Below, one piece after another: positions 1-5,462 of a stretch of DNA of 35,980 bases (positions are counted from its first letter, which is position 1; each line of letters opens with the position of its first letter). A model generated the notes under the pieces. It was not told where the DNA came from, ran no database searches, and worked only from the letters and a program-made list of their open reading frames with translations. Origin of the DNA: a virus; IMG/VR virus record IMGVR_UViG_3300020122_000696, positions 1-35,980 of that record; one strand, given 5' to 3'. Made by a program: the position numbers and the translations under genes.

Positions 1-237
1 TCACTTCATCGCCTCCGCCAGTTCCTCCAGCCACTGCTTGAAATCTCCCGCATCGCACAAGCGGGTGCCGCTCTTCAACCGTGCCCGGTAGACGACGTTC
101 GCCAGGACACGCGCGAACAAGTAGTAGTCGGCGCGCTTCTTTTCGAACTCAGCGTCGGCGCGTGAGATGCCGTCGATCACGTGGGCGGGCGTGAGGTTGA
201 TCTCGGGATCGAGCGCTTCGCGCAGAAGGTTAATCAT
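1..237 (-). CDS. Hypothetical protein, 78 aa
   Basis: Short acidic-to-mixed protein starting MINLLREALD, with a charged helical middle and a C-terminal LEELAEAMK helix. The start at 237 is chosen because its ATG overlaps the stop of the zinc-ribbon gene upstream (ATGA), a sign of translational coupling; the longer in-frame version only shadows that gene. It is the last member of a minus-strand chain of small accessory genes. I do not recognise a family or function. Confidence 0.6.
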   Translation of the reverse strand: MINLLREALDPEINLTPAHVIDGISRADAEFEKKRADYYLFARVLANVVYRARLKSGTRLCDAGDFKQWLEELAEAMK

Positions 238-413
238 GCCGCGGCCTGCTTTCTCTGATCGGCGTGCACGTCTTTTCGCCGGCAGCGCCGGCAGTCGCAG
301 TCGACGCGCGGAACGTCCGCACGGTGCCCGCAGCTGAAGCAAAAAGTTTTGCGCACGCGATCGAGTTCGTTCGACTCGTGGCACCAGGAACAGGTGACGA
401 AGGTTTTTGCCAT
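234..413 (-). CDS. Small zinc-ribbon protein, 59 aa
   Basis: Begins MAKTFVTCSWCHES. Two knuckles are visible (CSWC and CFSC, 17 residues apart), followed by a CDCRRC cluster and a basic tail, so it probably binds zinc through cysteines. It overlaps the next gene by 4 nt (ATGA) and lies 3 nt after the previous stop, so it sits in an operon of tiny genes. Such ribbons in phages often bind nucleic acid or partner proteins, but the specific role is unknown. It is read from the nucleotide sequence because it is short. Confidence 0.6.
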   Translation of the reverse strand: MAKTFVTCSWCHESNELDRVRKTFCFSCGHRADVPRVDCDCRRCRRKDVHADQRKQAAA

Positions 414-416
414 CGC

Positions 417-644
417 TCACGCTCCCTTCGGGTATTTGACTTCGCGGCCCATCTTCGCCAGCTTCTCGGCGGCCAGGCGCAGCACCGTCGATTCAGTGCC
501 GAAATAGTGCGTCGACACGGAAAACTCTTCGCCGTCTTCCATCACCACACGCCACAGCGCGCGGTCCGAGCGGTAGTACCTGAACTCGATGCGGGCGATG
601 CCGAGCGCGGCCTGCGTGATCGCGTTGCGCTGATGAACTCGCAT
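417..644 (-). CDS. Hypothetical protein, 75 aa
   Basis: Starts MRVHQRNAITQ at 644 behind a strong ribosome-binding site (GGAGGA, about 5 nt upstream). The sequence looks like a small alpha/beta fold: a strand-rich part (RIEFRYYRSD, WRVVMEDGEEFSV) followed by a helix (LRLAAEKLAKMG). No cysteines and no membrane segment. Family unknown. It is immediately followed by the zinc-ribbon gene at 413. Confidence 0.6.
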   Translation of the reverse strand: MRVHQRNAITQAALGIARIEFRYYRSDRALWRVVMEDGEEFSVSTHYFGTESTVLRLAAEKLAKMGREVKYPKGA

Positions 645-750
645 GTTTCCTCCACCATTCCCAGATCAGAGCGCACACCACGAACGGCGCGAAGCCCGTA
701 GTGACAGAGAGCTTCGCGAGACAGAGCGCGAAGATAGCGGGATCGCTCAC
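493..750 (-). CDS. Possible small membrane peptide (GTG start)
   Basis: A GTG at 750 overlaps the stop of the upstream gene (GTGA), the coupling pattern used throughout this operon. Residues 3-28 form a convincing hydrophobic segment (FALCLAKLSVTTGFAPFVVC...IWEWW). After residue about 35 the frame runs inside the better-supported gene 417-644 and becomes Arg-rich run-on sequence, so either the genes truly overlap by about 150 nt or the functional part is short. Weak call. Confidence 0.3.
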   Translation of the reverse strand: MSDPAIFALCLAKLSVTTGFAPFVVCALIWEWWRKHASSSAQRDHAGRARHRPHRVQVLPLGPRAVACGDGRRRRVFRVDALFRH

Positions 751-959
751 GCCGCCTGCTTCCTCTTCCACTTCGCCCAGCGCGCCCGCTGCGCAGCTCC
801 GATGCGTTGGCGTGCGGCGATCGACATCACGCGCCGGCCGCCGCGGCGCGCACCGTTCAGGGAAGCGACTGCCTTCCGGGCTTGTTGGAGCGTGGCGACG
901 CGATTCTCTGCGGTGCGCAGCTCACGATCGATTAAGTGGATCATCTGTAGACGATTCAT
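747..959 (-). CDS. Small basic protein with RARWAK tail, 70 aa
   Basis: Starts at 959 behind AAAGGAG. The N-terminal half (MNRLQMIHLIDRELRTAENR) is a predicted coiled helix, and the C-terminal half is very basic and ends AAQRARWAKWKRKQAA. The same type of tail occurs in the 53-aa protein at 33704-33865. This tail is common in small proteins of Acidobacteria-like genomes as far as I recall, and is probably a nucleic-acid contact. It overlaps the previous gene by 38 nt. Confidence 0.55.
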   Translation of the reverse strand: MNRLQMIHLIDRELRTAENRVATLQQARKAVASLNGARRGGRRVMSIAARQRIGAAQRARWAKWKRKQAA

Positions 960-1227
960 TCGGGGTTGCTCCTTTCAAATTGAAAACACACACAGAATTG
1001 CTCACGGTGCGGGTGAAGGGCGCGACACTCTCGTCGCCGCAATTCGCGCAGCAGCCATAGAGCCCGTTCAGCAGTTCGATCTGCGCGATGAAGCGCGTCT
1101 CGAGCTGGCACACCGGGCAGAAGCGCATGAACTCGACGTAGGGCTCAAGAGCGGCGACTCCTCCCCAGGAAACGCCGCCCTCGTCTTTGCCGACCGCTGC
1201 GGTCGGTTCATCGATCGGCAAACTCAT
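922..1227 (-). CDS. Zinc-ribbon protein, 101 aa
   Basis: Begins MSLPIDEPTAAVG behind GAGGAG. Cysteine knuckles FCPVC (about residue 36) and CCANCGDE (about residue 60) are spaced as in a two-knuckle zinc ribbon. The ends look flexible. The start codon overlaps the preceding stop (ATGA at 1224-1227). Function unknown; one of about seven small cysteine-knuckle proteins in the window. Confidence 0.6.
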   Translation of the reverse strand: MSLPIDEPTAAVGKDEGGVSWGGVAALEPYVEFMRFCPVCQLETRFIAQIELLNGLYGCCANCGDESVAPFTRTVSNSVCVFNLKGATPNESSTDDPLNRS

Positions 1228-1430
1228 TGGAAAAACTCCTCGCGCTGCGGGCAGAAGCGGCGCACGTCGCGCTCGTCGGCGAACTCGATCAGCATGCCTT
1301 CGCGGCACAAGGCCTCGAGATCCGCGACCAGCGCGATCGTTTGTACAACGTCTTCGATCGAGAGAGTGGAAACCGGGCGCGGCATCGGAACGGTGCGCGC
1401 GATCGAGCGGCGGCATGGAGCTGAGGCCAT
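1224..1430 (-). CDS. Hypothetical protein, 68 aa
   Basis: ATG at 1430 follows AGGAG by 6 nt. After a basic N-terminus the protein has a helical core (STLSIEDVVQTIALVADLEALCREG) and a charged end with a CPQREEFF motif. The longer in-frame extension would run into the tRNA and is rejected. Coupled to the next gene by ATGA. No family recognised. Confidence 0.5.
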   Translation of the reverse strand: MASAPCRRSIARTVPMPRPVSTLSIEDVVQTIALVADLEALCREGMLIEFADERDVRRFCPQREEFFQ

Positions 1431-1438
1431 AACGTTCT

Positions 1439-1585
1439 CCTGGCGGTCACTTGGAGCGGCTGGCCGGCGTCGAACCGGCATCTCTCGACTGGTGATCGAG
1501 CGCTCTACGTTGAGCTACCACCGCAAAACTTTCCCACCGCTGGGCCTCGTTTGGTATGCTTTCCCCGTTGAGGCCTGGCGGTCAC
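1439..1585. repeat. 12-bp direct repeats flanking the tRNA
   Basis: cctggcggtcac occurs at 1439-1450 and again at 1574-1585, 135 bp apart, with the tRNA-like gene (1452-1524) between them. The left copy also supplies the ribosome-binding site of the 1430 gene when read on the minus strand. The repeats could be scars of a tRNA cassette insertion or chance. Confidence 0.5.
1452..1524 (-). tRNA. tRNA-Gly-like gene, anticodon ACC by position
   Basis: Minus-strand cloverleaf of 73 nt with encoded CCA. The acceptor stem GCGGUGG/CAGCCGC has one G-A mismatch. The D stem GCUC/GAGC has an unusually short 6-nt loop without GG. The anticodon stem CUCGA/UCGAG is perfect, the variable loop is short, and the T arm GCCGG-UUCGACG-CCGGC is canonical. 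GCGG...CCGC plus discriminator U73 and C35-C36 match known glycine tRNA identity elements. The loop UCACCAG gives anticodon ACC, and position 33 is C instead of the near-universal U, so decoding ability is uncertain. Confidence 0.75.
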
Positions 1586-1603
1586 AACAACGCATCACAG
1601 CGC

Positions 1604-1626
1604 GGCGCAGGGCGGGAACCTGCGCC
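1604..1626. other. Perfect 8-bp hairpin after the initiator-like gene
   Basis: ggcgcagg and cctgcgcc are perfect complements around a 7-nt loop, lying 9 nt beyond the stop codon of the winged-helix gene (1635) and before the tRNA. On the minus strand no T-run follows, so it is not a textbook terminator in that direction; in the plus direction gtttgctttta follows. It may stabilise the mRNA end or guide tRNA release. Confidence 0.45.
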
Positions 1627-1634
1627 GTTTGCTT

Positions 1635-2375
1635 TTACGGGCCTTCGGGCTCCTCGAACTTGAAGCCCCAAAACTTCAGCGCCTCCGCGACGCTGTCGGG
1701 CGCGCGCTTCCAGAGCCTGCACACCTGCGCGAGCGCTTCGCGAAAATTCATCGGGTGAAACACGCCCGCACTGCTGGGCGTCAACCCACTAGACCCGCGC
1801 ATCATCGTCACGACGTCGGCCACCAGCTTCGAGCATTCGCGCTTCGTGAGCTTCGGCTGCGCGGGCGTGTCGCGCTGCGTGCTGCGGTGCTGCGGCTCGG
1901 CCTTGGGCTGCGGCGGCGCAGGACGCGACGACTGCGGCGGGAATGGACAGAGCGCGCCCGAGGAACTCTCTTCGAATTGCTGTTCGGTCATGCGCGCCGC
2001 GAGCCGATGCGGGTGTAGCTCGTAGGTCGCGGTGCGGCGCAGCTTCCCACCTGGCCGTTTGTTCGGCTCGATCGCGAGCGAGAGCACGCCTTCGCAGCGC
2101 ACGATGTTTTTTCTGCCGAACTGGTGGCCGCGCTCGAGCCGGTCGATCATGCGGCGCACCGTCGAGTAGCTAACACCGAATTCGCGGGAGAGTTTGCGCT
2201 GCGATCGATAGAGTTCGGTGCCGAACCGGTTCTTGTCCAGCATGGCCAGCAGCAGTGCACGGTAAAGGGCGGGCCAGGTCGAAGATTCAACGAGTTGGCG
2301 TAGCGAGAAACGTGAAGGATTTTCACTTTTCCCACCATCCGGATTGCGGTATGCTCTCGCTGTTGGAGCGGCCAT
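1635..2375 (-). CDS. Winged-helix DNA-binding protein, replication-initiator-like
   Basis: 246 aa from MAAPTARAYRNPDGG. Residues about 30-100 form a helix-turn-helix with wing: LYRALLLAMLDKN, then LSREFGVSYSTVRRMIDRLER as turn and recognition helix, then FGRKNIVRCEG as a beta wing. This arrangement is typical of phage and plasmid replication initiators and MarR/GntR-like regulators. A Pro/Gln/Ser-rich linker (about 140-175) leads to a C-terminal helical domain (LVADVVTMMRG... WKRAPDSVAEALKFWGF). The length and linker favour an initiator or regulator over a small repressor. It lies beside the operator/repeat region at 3.1-3.3 kb. DNA binding is fairly sure; the exact role is inferred. Confidence 0.65.
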   Translation of the reverse strand: MAAPTARAYRNPDGGKSENPSRFSLRQLVESSTWPALYRALLLAMLDKNRFGTELYRSQRKLSREFGVSYSTVRRMIDRLERGHQFGRKNIVRCEGVLSLAIEPNKRPGGKLRRTATYELHPHRLAARMTEQQFEESSSGALCPFPPQSSRPAPPQPKAEPQHRSTQRDTPAQPKLTKRECSKLVADVVTMMRGSSGLTPSSAGVFHPMNFREALAQVCRLWKRAPDSVAEALKFWGFKFEEPEGP

Positions 2376-2440
2376 TCGAGGGCTCTTCGACGTGCTTTCC
2401 GGCGGCGCGAAATTTTGCAGATTTCGCGCCGTGTACTTTT

Positions 2441-2695
2441 TTACGCCTGCTTCCGCTCCACGTCCGCGATGCGCACCGACTGCACCGGCTTCTTCGGCGC
2501 CTTGATCACATCGCATTCGTGACAACGTCGAAAGCGTGCTACCAGCGGATCGGGATCAGGGAAAATGGTGAGTTGATGGCCGCACGCCAGCGTCTCGGTC
2601 ACGAAGCACAACAGGTACTCCGGGAGTTCGGCGTTGGGCATGAACGGCTCAGGTTTGCGATGAACAACTTTTGACAAAGCGGCTTTGGCTGGCAT
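2441..2695 (-). CDS. Hypothetical zinc-binding-like protein, 84 aa
   Basis: The start at 2695 is chosen because AGGAAGGG lies 5-6 nt before it. The protein has CGHQLTIF and CHEC motifs that could bind one zinc ion, then a basic tail. An alternative in-frame start at 2818 or 2812 (GGAG nearby) would add a stretch that looks like a signal peptide (PPRAAVVLFSLLISFCWS), making a 123-125 aa exported protein. The mature part looks cytoplasmic, so the short form is preferred. Confidence 0.5.
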   Translation of the reverse strand: MPAKAALSKVVHRKPEPFMPNAELPEYLLCFVTETLACGHQLTIFPDPDPLVARFRRCHECDVIKAPKKPVQSVRIADVERKQA

Positions 2696-2801
2696 AGACC
2701 CTTCCTGCGCGCCCCGCAACAGGGAGGGCGAGGCTAGAGGGGCCCCGGCAGGGGTCGACCAGCAAAACGAAATCAGTAACGAAAACAGAACAACGGCGGC
2801 C

Positions 2802-3137
2802 CTAGGCGGCATGCGCATGGCTCCGTTGGGGTTGGGGATTGACGGACGCCGGCGGCTTTTTGTCCGCGCCAGGTTTTACAGAATACCTGTTCTTATCGGA
2901 CACCGAGCCATCAGAGCCGTATTCGATGGCCCCGCCGAGCGTGGCTTGCAGGCCGCCGCCGTCCCCACCTCCGCCTGGGGGCGTTGGACGTTCCTCGCAG
3001 CGATGGCGTTCTAAGAAGCGCCTTTGCCGCATGCGATTCCCGCAGCGCTTCGAACAAAACTCCTGCTTGATCTTCTCGTCGAGCTTCGGGACGAACTCGT
3101 TTTCGCAATCGTTGGCCGCGCAAGTCCGCTTTTCCAT
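2802..3137 (-). CDS. Zinc-finger protein, 111 aa, candidate leaderless gene
   Basis: The N-terminus MEKRTCAANDCENEF...EFCSKRCGNRMRQRR carries a Cys4 finger (C-x4-C and C-x3-C) followed by Arg-rich sequence, as in small DNA-binding fingers. The C-terminal half is Gly/Pro-rich and probably disordered. No Shine-Dalgarno precedes the ATG, and a candidate -10 element ends only about 7 nt upstream (3145-3150), so the transcript may be leaderless. It is the first gene of the left minus-strand cluster and sits against the palindromic operator, which suggests a regulatory or early role. Confidence 0.55.
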   Translation of the reverse strand: MEKRTCAANDCENEFVPKLDEKIKQEFCSKRCGNRMRQRRFLERHRCEERPTPPGGGGDGGGLQATLGGAIEYGSDGSVSDKNRYSVKPGADKKPPASVNPQPQRSHAHAA

Positions 3138-3144
3138 GCGGCCA

Positions 3145-3173
3145 ACCGTAACCTTAACGCGTTAACGCGTCAA
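3145..3173 (-). promoter_or_regulatory. Candidate promoter of the left cluster
   Basis: On the minus strand TTGACG (3173-3168, 5 of 6 to consensus) is followed after 17 nt by TACGGT (3150-3145, a weak -10). The near-perfect palindrome 3152-3175 covers the -35 and spacer, as expected for a repressed promoter. The expected start site falls at or next to the ATG at 3137. Confidence 0.4.
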
Positions 3174-3175
3174 GG
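3152..3175. promoter_or_regulatory. 24-bp near-perfect palindrome, candidate operator
   Basis: Eleven of twelve base pairs are symmetric about gtt|aac, with outer arms ccttaacgc and gcgtcaagg. It lies 15 bp upstream of the gene at 3137 and overlaps the candidate -35 element. A dimeric repressor or initiator site is the simplest reading; the protein that binds is not known. Confidence 0.6.
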
Positions 3176-3220
3176 GAATTCTGGTCCGGGGACGCCGACT
3201 TGCCACTCAGGATTTCCACA

Positions 3221-3292
3221 ACCCTGCTCAATTTGCTACCGGTTCCAATTTGCTACCGGTTTCAATTTGAGCAGAGACCCTGCTCAATTTGC
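3221..3292. repeat. Iteron-like repeat cluster
   Basis: accctgctcaatttgc occurs twice (3221-3236, 3277-3292), exactly 56 bp apart. Between them caatttgctaccggtt occurs twice with a 17-bp period (3229-3244, 3246-3261), and a third partial caatttg starts at 3263. The region is AT-richer than its surroundings and non-coding on the minus strand. Direct repeats with helical-turn spacing are typical of iteron origins or multi-site operators. Confidence 0.6.
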
Positions 3293-3321
3293 ACACCAAA
3301 GAAGCTTTTAGTACTTGAATC

Positions 3322-3561
3322 TTGATAGAAACCCCCCTTTCCCCCCTTACGACCGAAGCGATACGAGCAGCCGAGGGAAAAGCAAAGGCGGTGCCGCGCC
3401 CAAGATCCCAACAGATCCGAATTCCCTGCCAGCGCGGAATCGGAAAAGCTTCTTTCGAACGAGCAACCGCAACAACAACAGCAACAGCTTCCCGCGAGGC
3501 AAAATCGCAATTCGAGTGCCACTGCGGGCAGCGGTGCGCGTGGAAAAATTGTGCAGGGTGA
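3322..3561 (+). CDS. Possible small plus-strand protein (TTG start)
   Basis: A 79-codon frame that would be divergent from the 3137 gene across the repeat cluster. It ends with a cysteine-rich patch (FECHCGQRCAWKNCAG). It has no ATG, no clear ribosome-binding site and a low-complexity ACA-rich middle, so support is weak. If it is not real, 3300-3590 is essentially empty apart from the repeats. Confidence 0.25.
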   Translation: MIETPLSPLTTEAIRAAEGKAKAVPRPRSQQIRIPCQRGIGKASFERATATTTATASREAKSQFECHCGQRCAWKNCAG

Positions 3562-3592
3562 GGAAAAAACCGAGGCGGGAAAAATGCGGGAA

Positions 3593-3904
3593 CTACTCTT
3601 CGAGCGTGCGCAGCTTCAGGTTGTAGCGGTGCGCGAAGCCAGGCGCGAAGGCTTTGATCGCGCCGCGGAACTTGTCTTCGATCTCGAGGTAATGCTTCTC
3701 GTCGACCTTGGCGCGGCGATCTTTCTTCCAGGCCCGCACTAGGCGCTTGAGTGTGGCGTCTTTCTGGTCATAAAGCGCTTTGGCCTGCTCGTCTAACTCT
3801 TCGTGTAGCGCGTAGAGCTCGGCAACGGTCTGCGGCCTCTTCGGCCGAGCGCGGCGCTCGGAAGTGGGCGGCTTGCGGGCGGGCAGTGTGGCGGTTGCGC
3901 TCAT
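3593..3904 (-). CDS. Hypothetical helical protein, 103 aa
   Basis: After a disordered, basic N-terminus (about 1-28) the protein is almost entirely charged helix (TVAELYALHEELDEQAKALYDQKDATLKR in two stretches), a probable coiled coil. It has no cysteine or membrane segment. The ATG overlaps a preceding stop (TTATGA). Function unknown. Confidence 0.6.
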   Translation of the reverse strand: MSATATLPARKPPTSERRARPKRPQTVAELYALHEELDEQAKALYDQKDATLKRLVRAWKKDRRAKVDEKHYLEIEDKFRGAIKAFAPGFAHRYNLKLRTLEE

Positions 3905-4025
3905 AACTCGATTCGCTTAGTTTCTCCGCAGCGCATACAGAACATCGTGGTGCGCCAGGGGATCTCGCGACTCCCCTATCGGGTCCGCAGCCGGCACAAA
4001 ACGGTGCCAGAAAAACCAACACCAA
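3768..4025 (-). CDS. Possible zinc-ribbon peptide (GTG start)
   Basis: The gap between the sponge gene and the 3904 gene contains a frame with two knuckles (CAGC and CSVC, 14 residues between them), classic zinc-ribbon spacing. It then runs 137 nt into the 3904 gene, where it is probably run-on. A competing frame in the same gap ends TMFCMRCGETKRIEL with its stop overlapping the 3904 start (ATGA). Both cannot be main products; a frameshift or sequencing error could join them. Confidence 0.3.
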   Translation of the reverse strand: MVLVFLAPFCAGCGPDRGVARSPGAPRCSVCAAEKLSESSYERNRHTARPQAAHFRAPRSAEEAADRCRALRATRRVRRAGQSAL

Positions 4026-4029
4026 AACT

Positions 4030-4281
4030 TCACAGCGAGAGCCCGTTCAGCGCGACGGCCGCATTCGCGGTCATGCGCGCTTCGCGGATCTGGCGGATCG
4101 CTGCGGAGCGATCGGCCGAGCGCGGGCAGTTCGCGAGAACCACTTCCGCGAAGTGTTTGGCCGCTTCGTTGATCGCGTTGTACTTCGGGACCGTCTCTTC
4201 GTTGGGCGCGTGATAGCGAAAGAGGCTGTCGAGGATCTCGCGCTCAGGCACTGCTGTGCCGGTCTGGTTACCTGCGTTCAT
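4030..4281 (-). CDS. Acb2/Tad1-type cyclic-nucleotide sponge (anti-CBASS/anti-Thoeris)
   Basis: 83 aa. The pattern FRYHAP (21-26), a first long helix (PKYNAINEAAKHFAEVVLANC), the turn CPRSADRS (52-59) and a second helix ending MTANAAVALNG (70-80) matches the Acb2/Tad1 hairpin-domain family as I know it (conserved F.YHaP, CP.S..r..A, ANAaiA). Known members form multimers that soak up cyclic oligonucleotides or gcADPR-type signals and so block CBASS or Thoeris immunity in the host cytoplasm. Length is typical. It is the first minus-strand gene left of the lone plus-strand gene, with a 163-bp divergent spacer. The family call is from motif memory, not a search; ligand choice is unknown. Confidence 0.75.
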   Translation of the reverse strand: MNAGNQTGTAVPEREILDSLFRYHAPNEETVPKYNAINEAAKHFAEVVLANCPRSADRSAAIRQIREARMTANAAVALNGLSL

Positions 4282-4415
4282 GGCCCAACGCTAGCGAAGC
4301 CGTGTCCTTGCGGCCAAGGGCGAAGTGCCGATCGGGCAAACCGAAGTAACCGCGGCCGCGCCGGCTGTTTACTCGTCTGAGTCCAGCCAGTTGCCCCTTC
4401 TTTCCCGGTCTGAGA

Positions 4416-4429
4416 GTTTGTTAACAAAC
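4416..4429. promoter_or_regulatory. Perfect 14-bp palindrome upstream of a plus-strand gene
   Basis: gtttgttaacaaac is perfectly symmetric about gtt|aac and lies 5 nt before the AGGAGG of the 4445 gene. It shares the gttaac core with the 3152-3175 palindrome. It could be an operator controlling the plus-strand gene; no clear -35/-10 pair is visible. The rest of the spacer 4282-4415 shows nothing else I can name. Confidence 0.5.
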
Positions 4430-4444
4430 CCCTAGGAGGCACCA

Positions 4445-4828
4445 ATGGGCCGCCCACGCCAGAGGCAAACCTGCTGCTCCGCCCGCTGTTTACGCGACAT
4501 TGAGCCCCACGAGAAGGCGGTGGCCCTCACCTGCTTCGCGCAGACCCTCGGCATGGGGAAGCGGCGCAGCTCGAAGTCCGAGCGGCTCTTCCTGTGCCCG
4601 CAGTGCGCCTGGCGCGTGGCCGCGGTCGAGAAGTCGCCCTCGAAAACGACGCCCTTCCACCTGGCGATTTTCAAGGTGCTGCTCGACCTGGTGGGAGCCG
4701 AGCCCGATGTCGCGCAGGCTGGCTGGGAGCAGCTACAAAAGCGCCGCACGGAGATGCTCTACCCGCCGGCGCTGCCGGAAGCAGAGATCCTGCCGCCGGC
4801 ACGCAAGCAACTGAACGCGGCCGGCTAG
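4445..4828 (+). CDS. Cysteine-rich hypothetical protein, 127 aa
   Basis: Excellent ribosome-binding site (AGGAGG, 7 nt before ATG). The N-terminal part holds two pairs of metal-ligand candidates, TCCSARC (9-15) and LCPQC (about 50-54), so a zinc-binding domain is likely. A helical C-terminal half follows (FHLAIFKVLLDLVGAEPDVAQAGWEQLQKR). It is alone on the plus strand between minus-strand genes, and its stop shares the tetranucleotide CTAG with the stop of the gene at 4825 on the other strand. It has its own palindromic control site. Function unknown. Confidence 0.7.
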   Translation: MGRPRQRQTCCSARCLRDIEPHEKAVALTCFAQTLGMGKRRSSKSERLFLCPQCAWRVAAVEKSPSKTTPFHLAIFKVLLDLVGAEPDVAQAGWEQLQKRRTEMLYPPALPEAEILPPARKQLNAAG

Positions 4829-5157
4829 GCCGGCGCGATCGTGCCCTTCAGATACTGCACCGCGACTTCGACGAGCATGTTGATCAAGCTCTCGCCGACC
4901 TGGTAACCCTGCGTCTTGAAGTCCGAGGCGATCTTCTCAAACGCGGCGGAGCGCTTGCCGGCGTTGTCGAGCTCGAGCGAGTCGACCGCTTCGACAGCGT
5001 CGAGCACGATCTTTCCCTCGGCGGTCTTGAGCACCGCGAGCGCGCCCTGGGCGAACTGGTGGGCGGCATCTTTCCCGAAAATCTTGACGAAGGCGTCGGC
5101 CACTTTCACTGCGGCGCCGTGAATGAAATTCGCGATCTTGCTCCACAAACTGCTCAT
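4825..5157 (-). CDS. Phage_holin_LLH-like protein, 110 aa
   Basis: Starts MSSLWSKIANFIHG. The N-terminus is an amphipathic rather than clearly membrane-spanning helix. The remainder (AEGKIVLDAVEAVDSLE, AGKRSAAFEKIASDFKTQG, ESLINMLVEVAVQYLKG) follows the helix-turn-helix pattern seen at the C-terminus of LLH-family phage holins. It is last in the lysis cluster, right after the lysozyme and the 5154 gene, overlapping the latter by 4 nt. Assignment is tentative because the usual N-terminal transmembrane helix is not evident. Confidence 0.5.
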   Translation of the reverse strand: MSSLWSKIANFIHGAAVKVADAFVKIFGKDAAHQFAQGALAVLKTAEGKIVLDAVEAVDSLELDNAGKRSAAFEKIASDFKTQGYQVGESLINMLVEVAVQYLKGTIAPA

Positions 5158-5462
5158 GCTTTTTTCTCCGTTTGAAATTTGCTGAGGTTTTCCGGCTTCA
5201 ACATGTCCGAAGGCACGGTGAGGGTGAGGAAGTTTTTCTTCTCGAGCGCACGCAGCGAGAGGTACATCGCGGTGGCGGCGTCCTTCAGGGCTTGCCCTTC
5301 GCCAAACCACGCCGACCACTTCGCATCGCCCGAGCGCCAGAGCGCCGTGATGGTCGCGCTATAGGCGGCACTCACCAGGGCGTTCAACTCGTCGCGCTCG
5401 AGGCCGGCGGTCTTGGCCGATTCGAAAATCGAAACCGGATCCGGAAAACTTAAAAAGCTCAC
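5154..5462 (-). CDS. Hypothetical protein of the lysis cluster, 102 aa
   Basis: A GTG start overlaps the lysozyme stop (GTGA), and the gene overlaps the next by 4 nt. Mostly helical, soluble sequence (ESAKTAGLERDELNALVSAAYSAT split by turns) with Trp residues (LWRSGDAKWSAWFGEG). No signal or membrane segment. Tight coupling to the lysozyme suggests a lysis-linked or virion accessory role, but I do not recognise it. Confidence 0.6.
   Translation of the reverse strand: MSFLSFPDPVSIFESAKTAGLERDELNALVSAAYSATITALWRSGDAKWSAWFGEGQALKDAATAMYLSLRALEKKNFLTLTVPSDMLKPENLSKFQTEKKA

Noticed and set aside
643-1758. 371-codon plus-strand frame
   Set aside because: It is Arg-rich and spans the tRNA and five well-supported minus-strand genes with ribosome-binding sites; it is a shadow of GC-rich codons.
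3262-3522. Minus-strand frame with a run of six cysteines
   Set aside because: The cysteines come from an ACA/GCA-type simple repeat read out of frame; no ribosome-binding site and it covers the iteron-like repeats.
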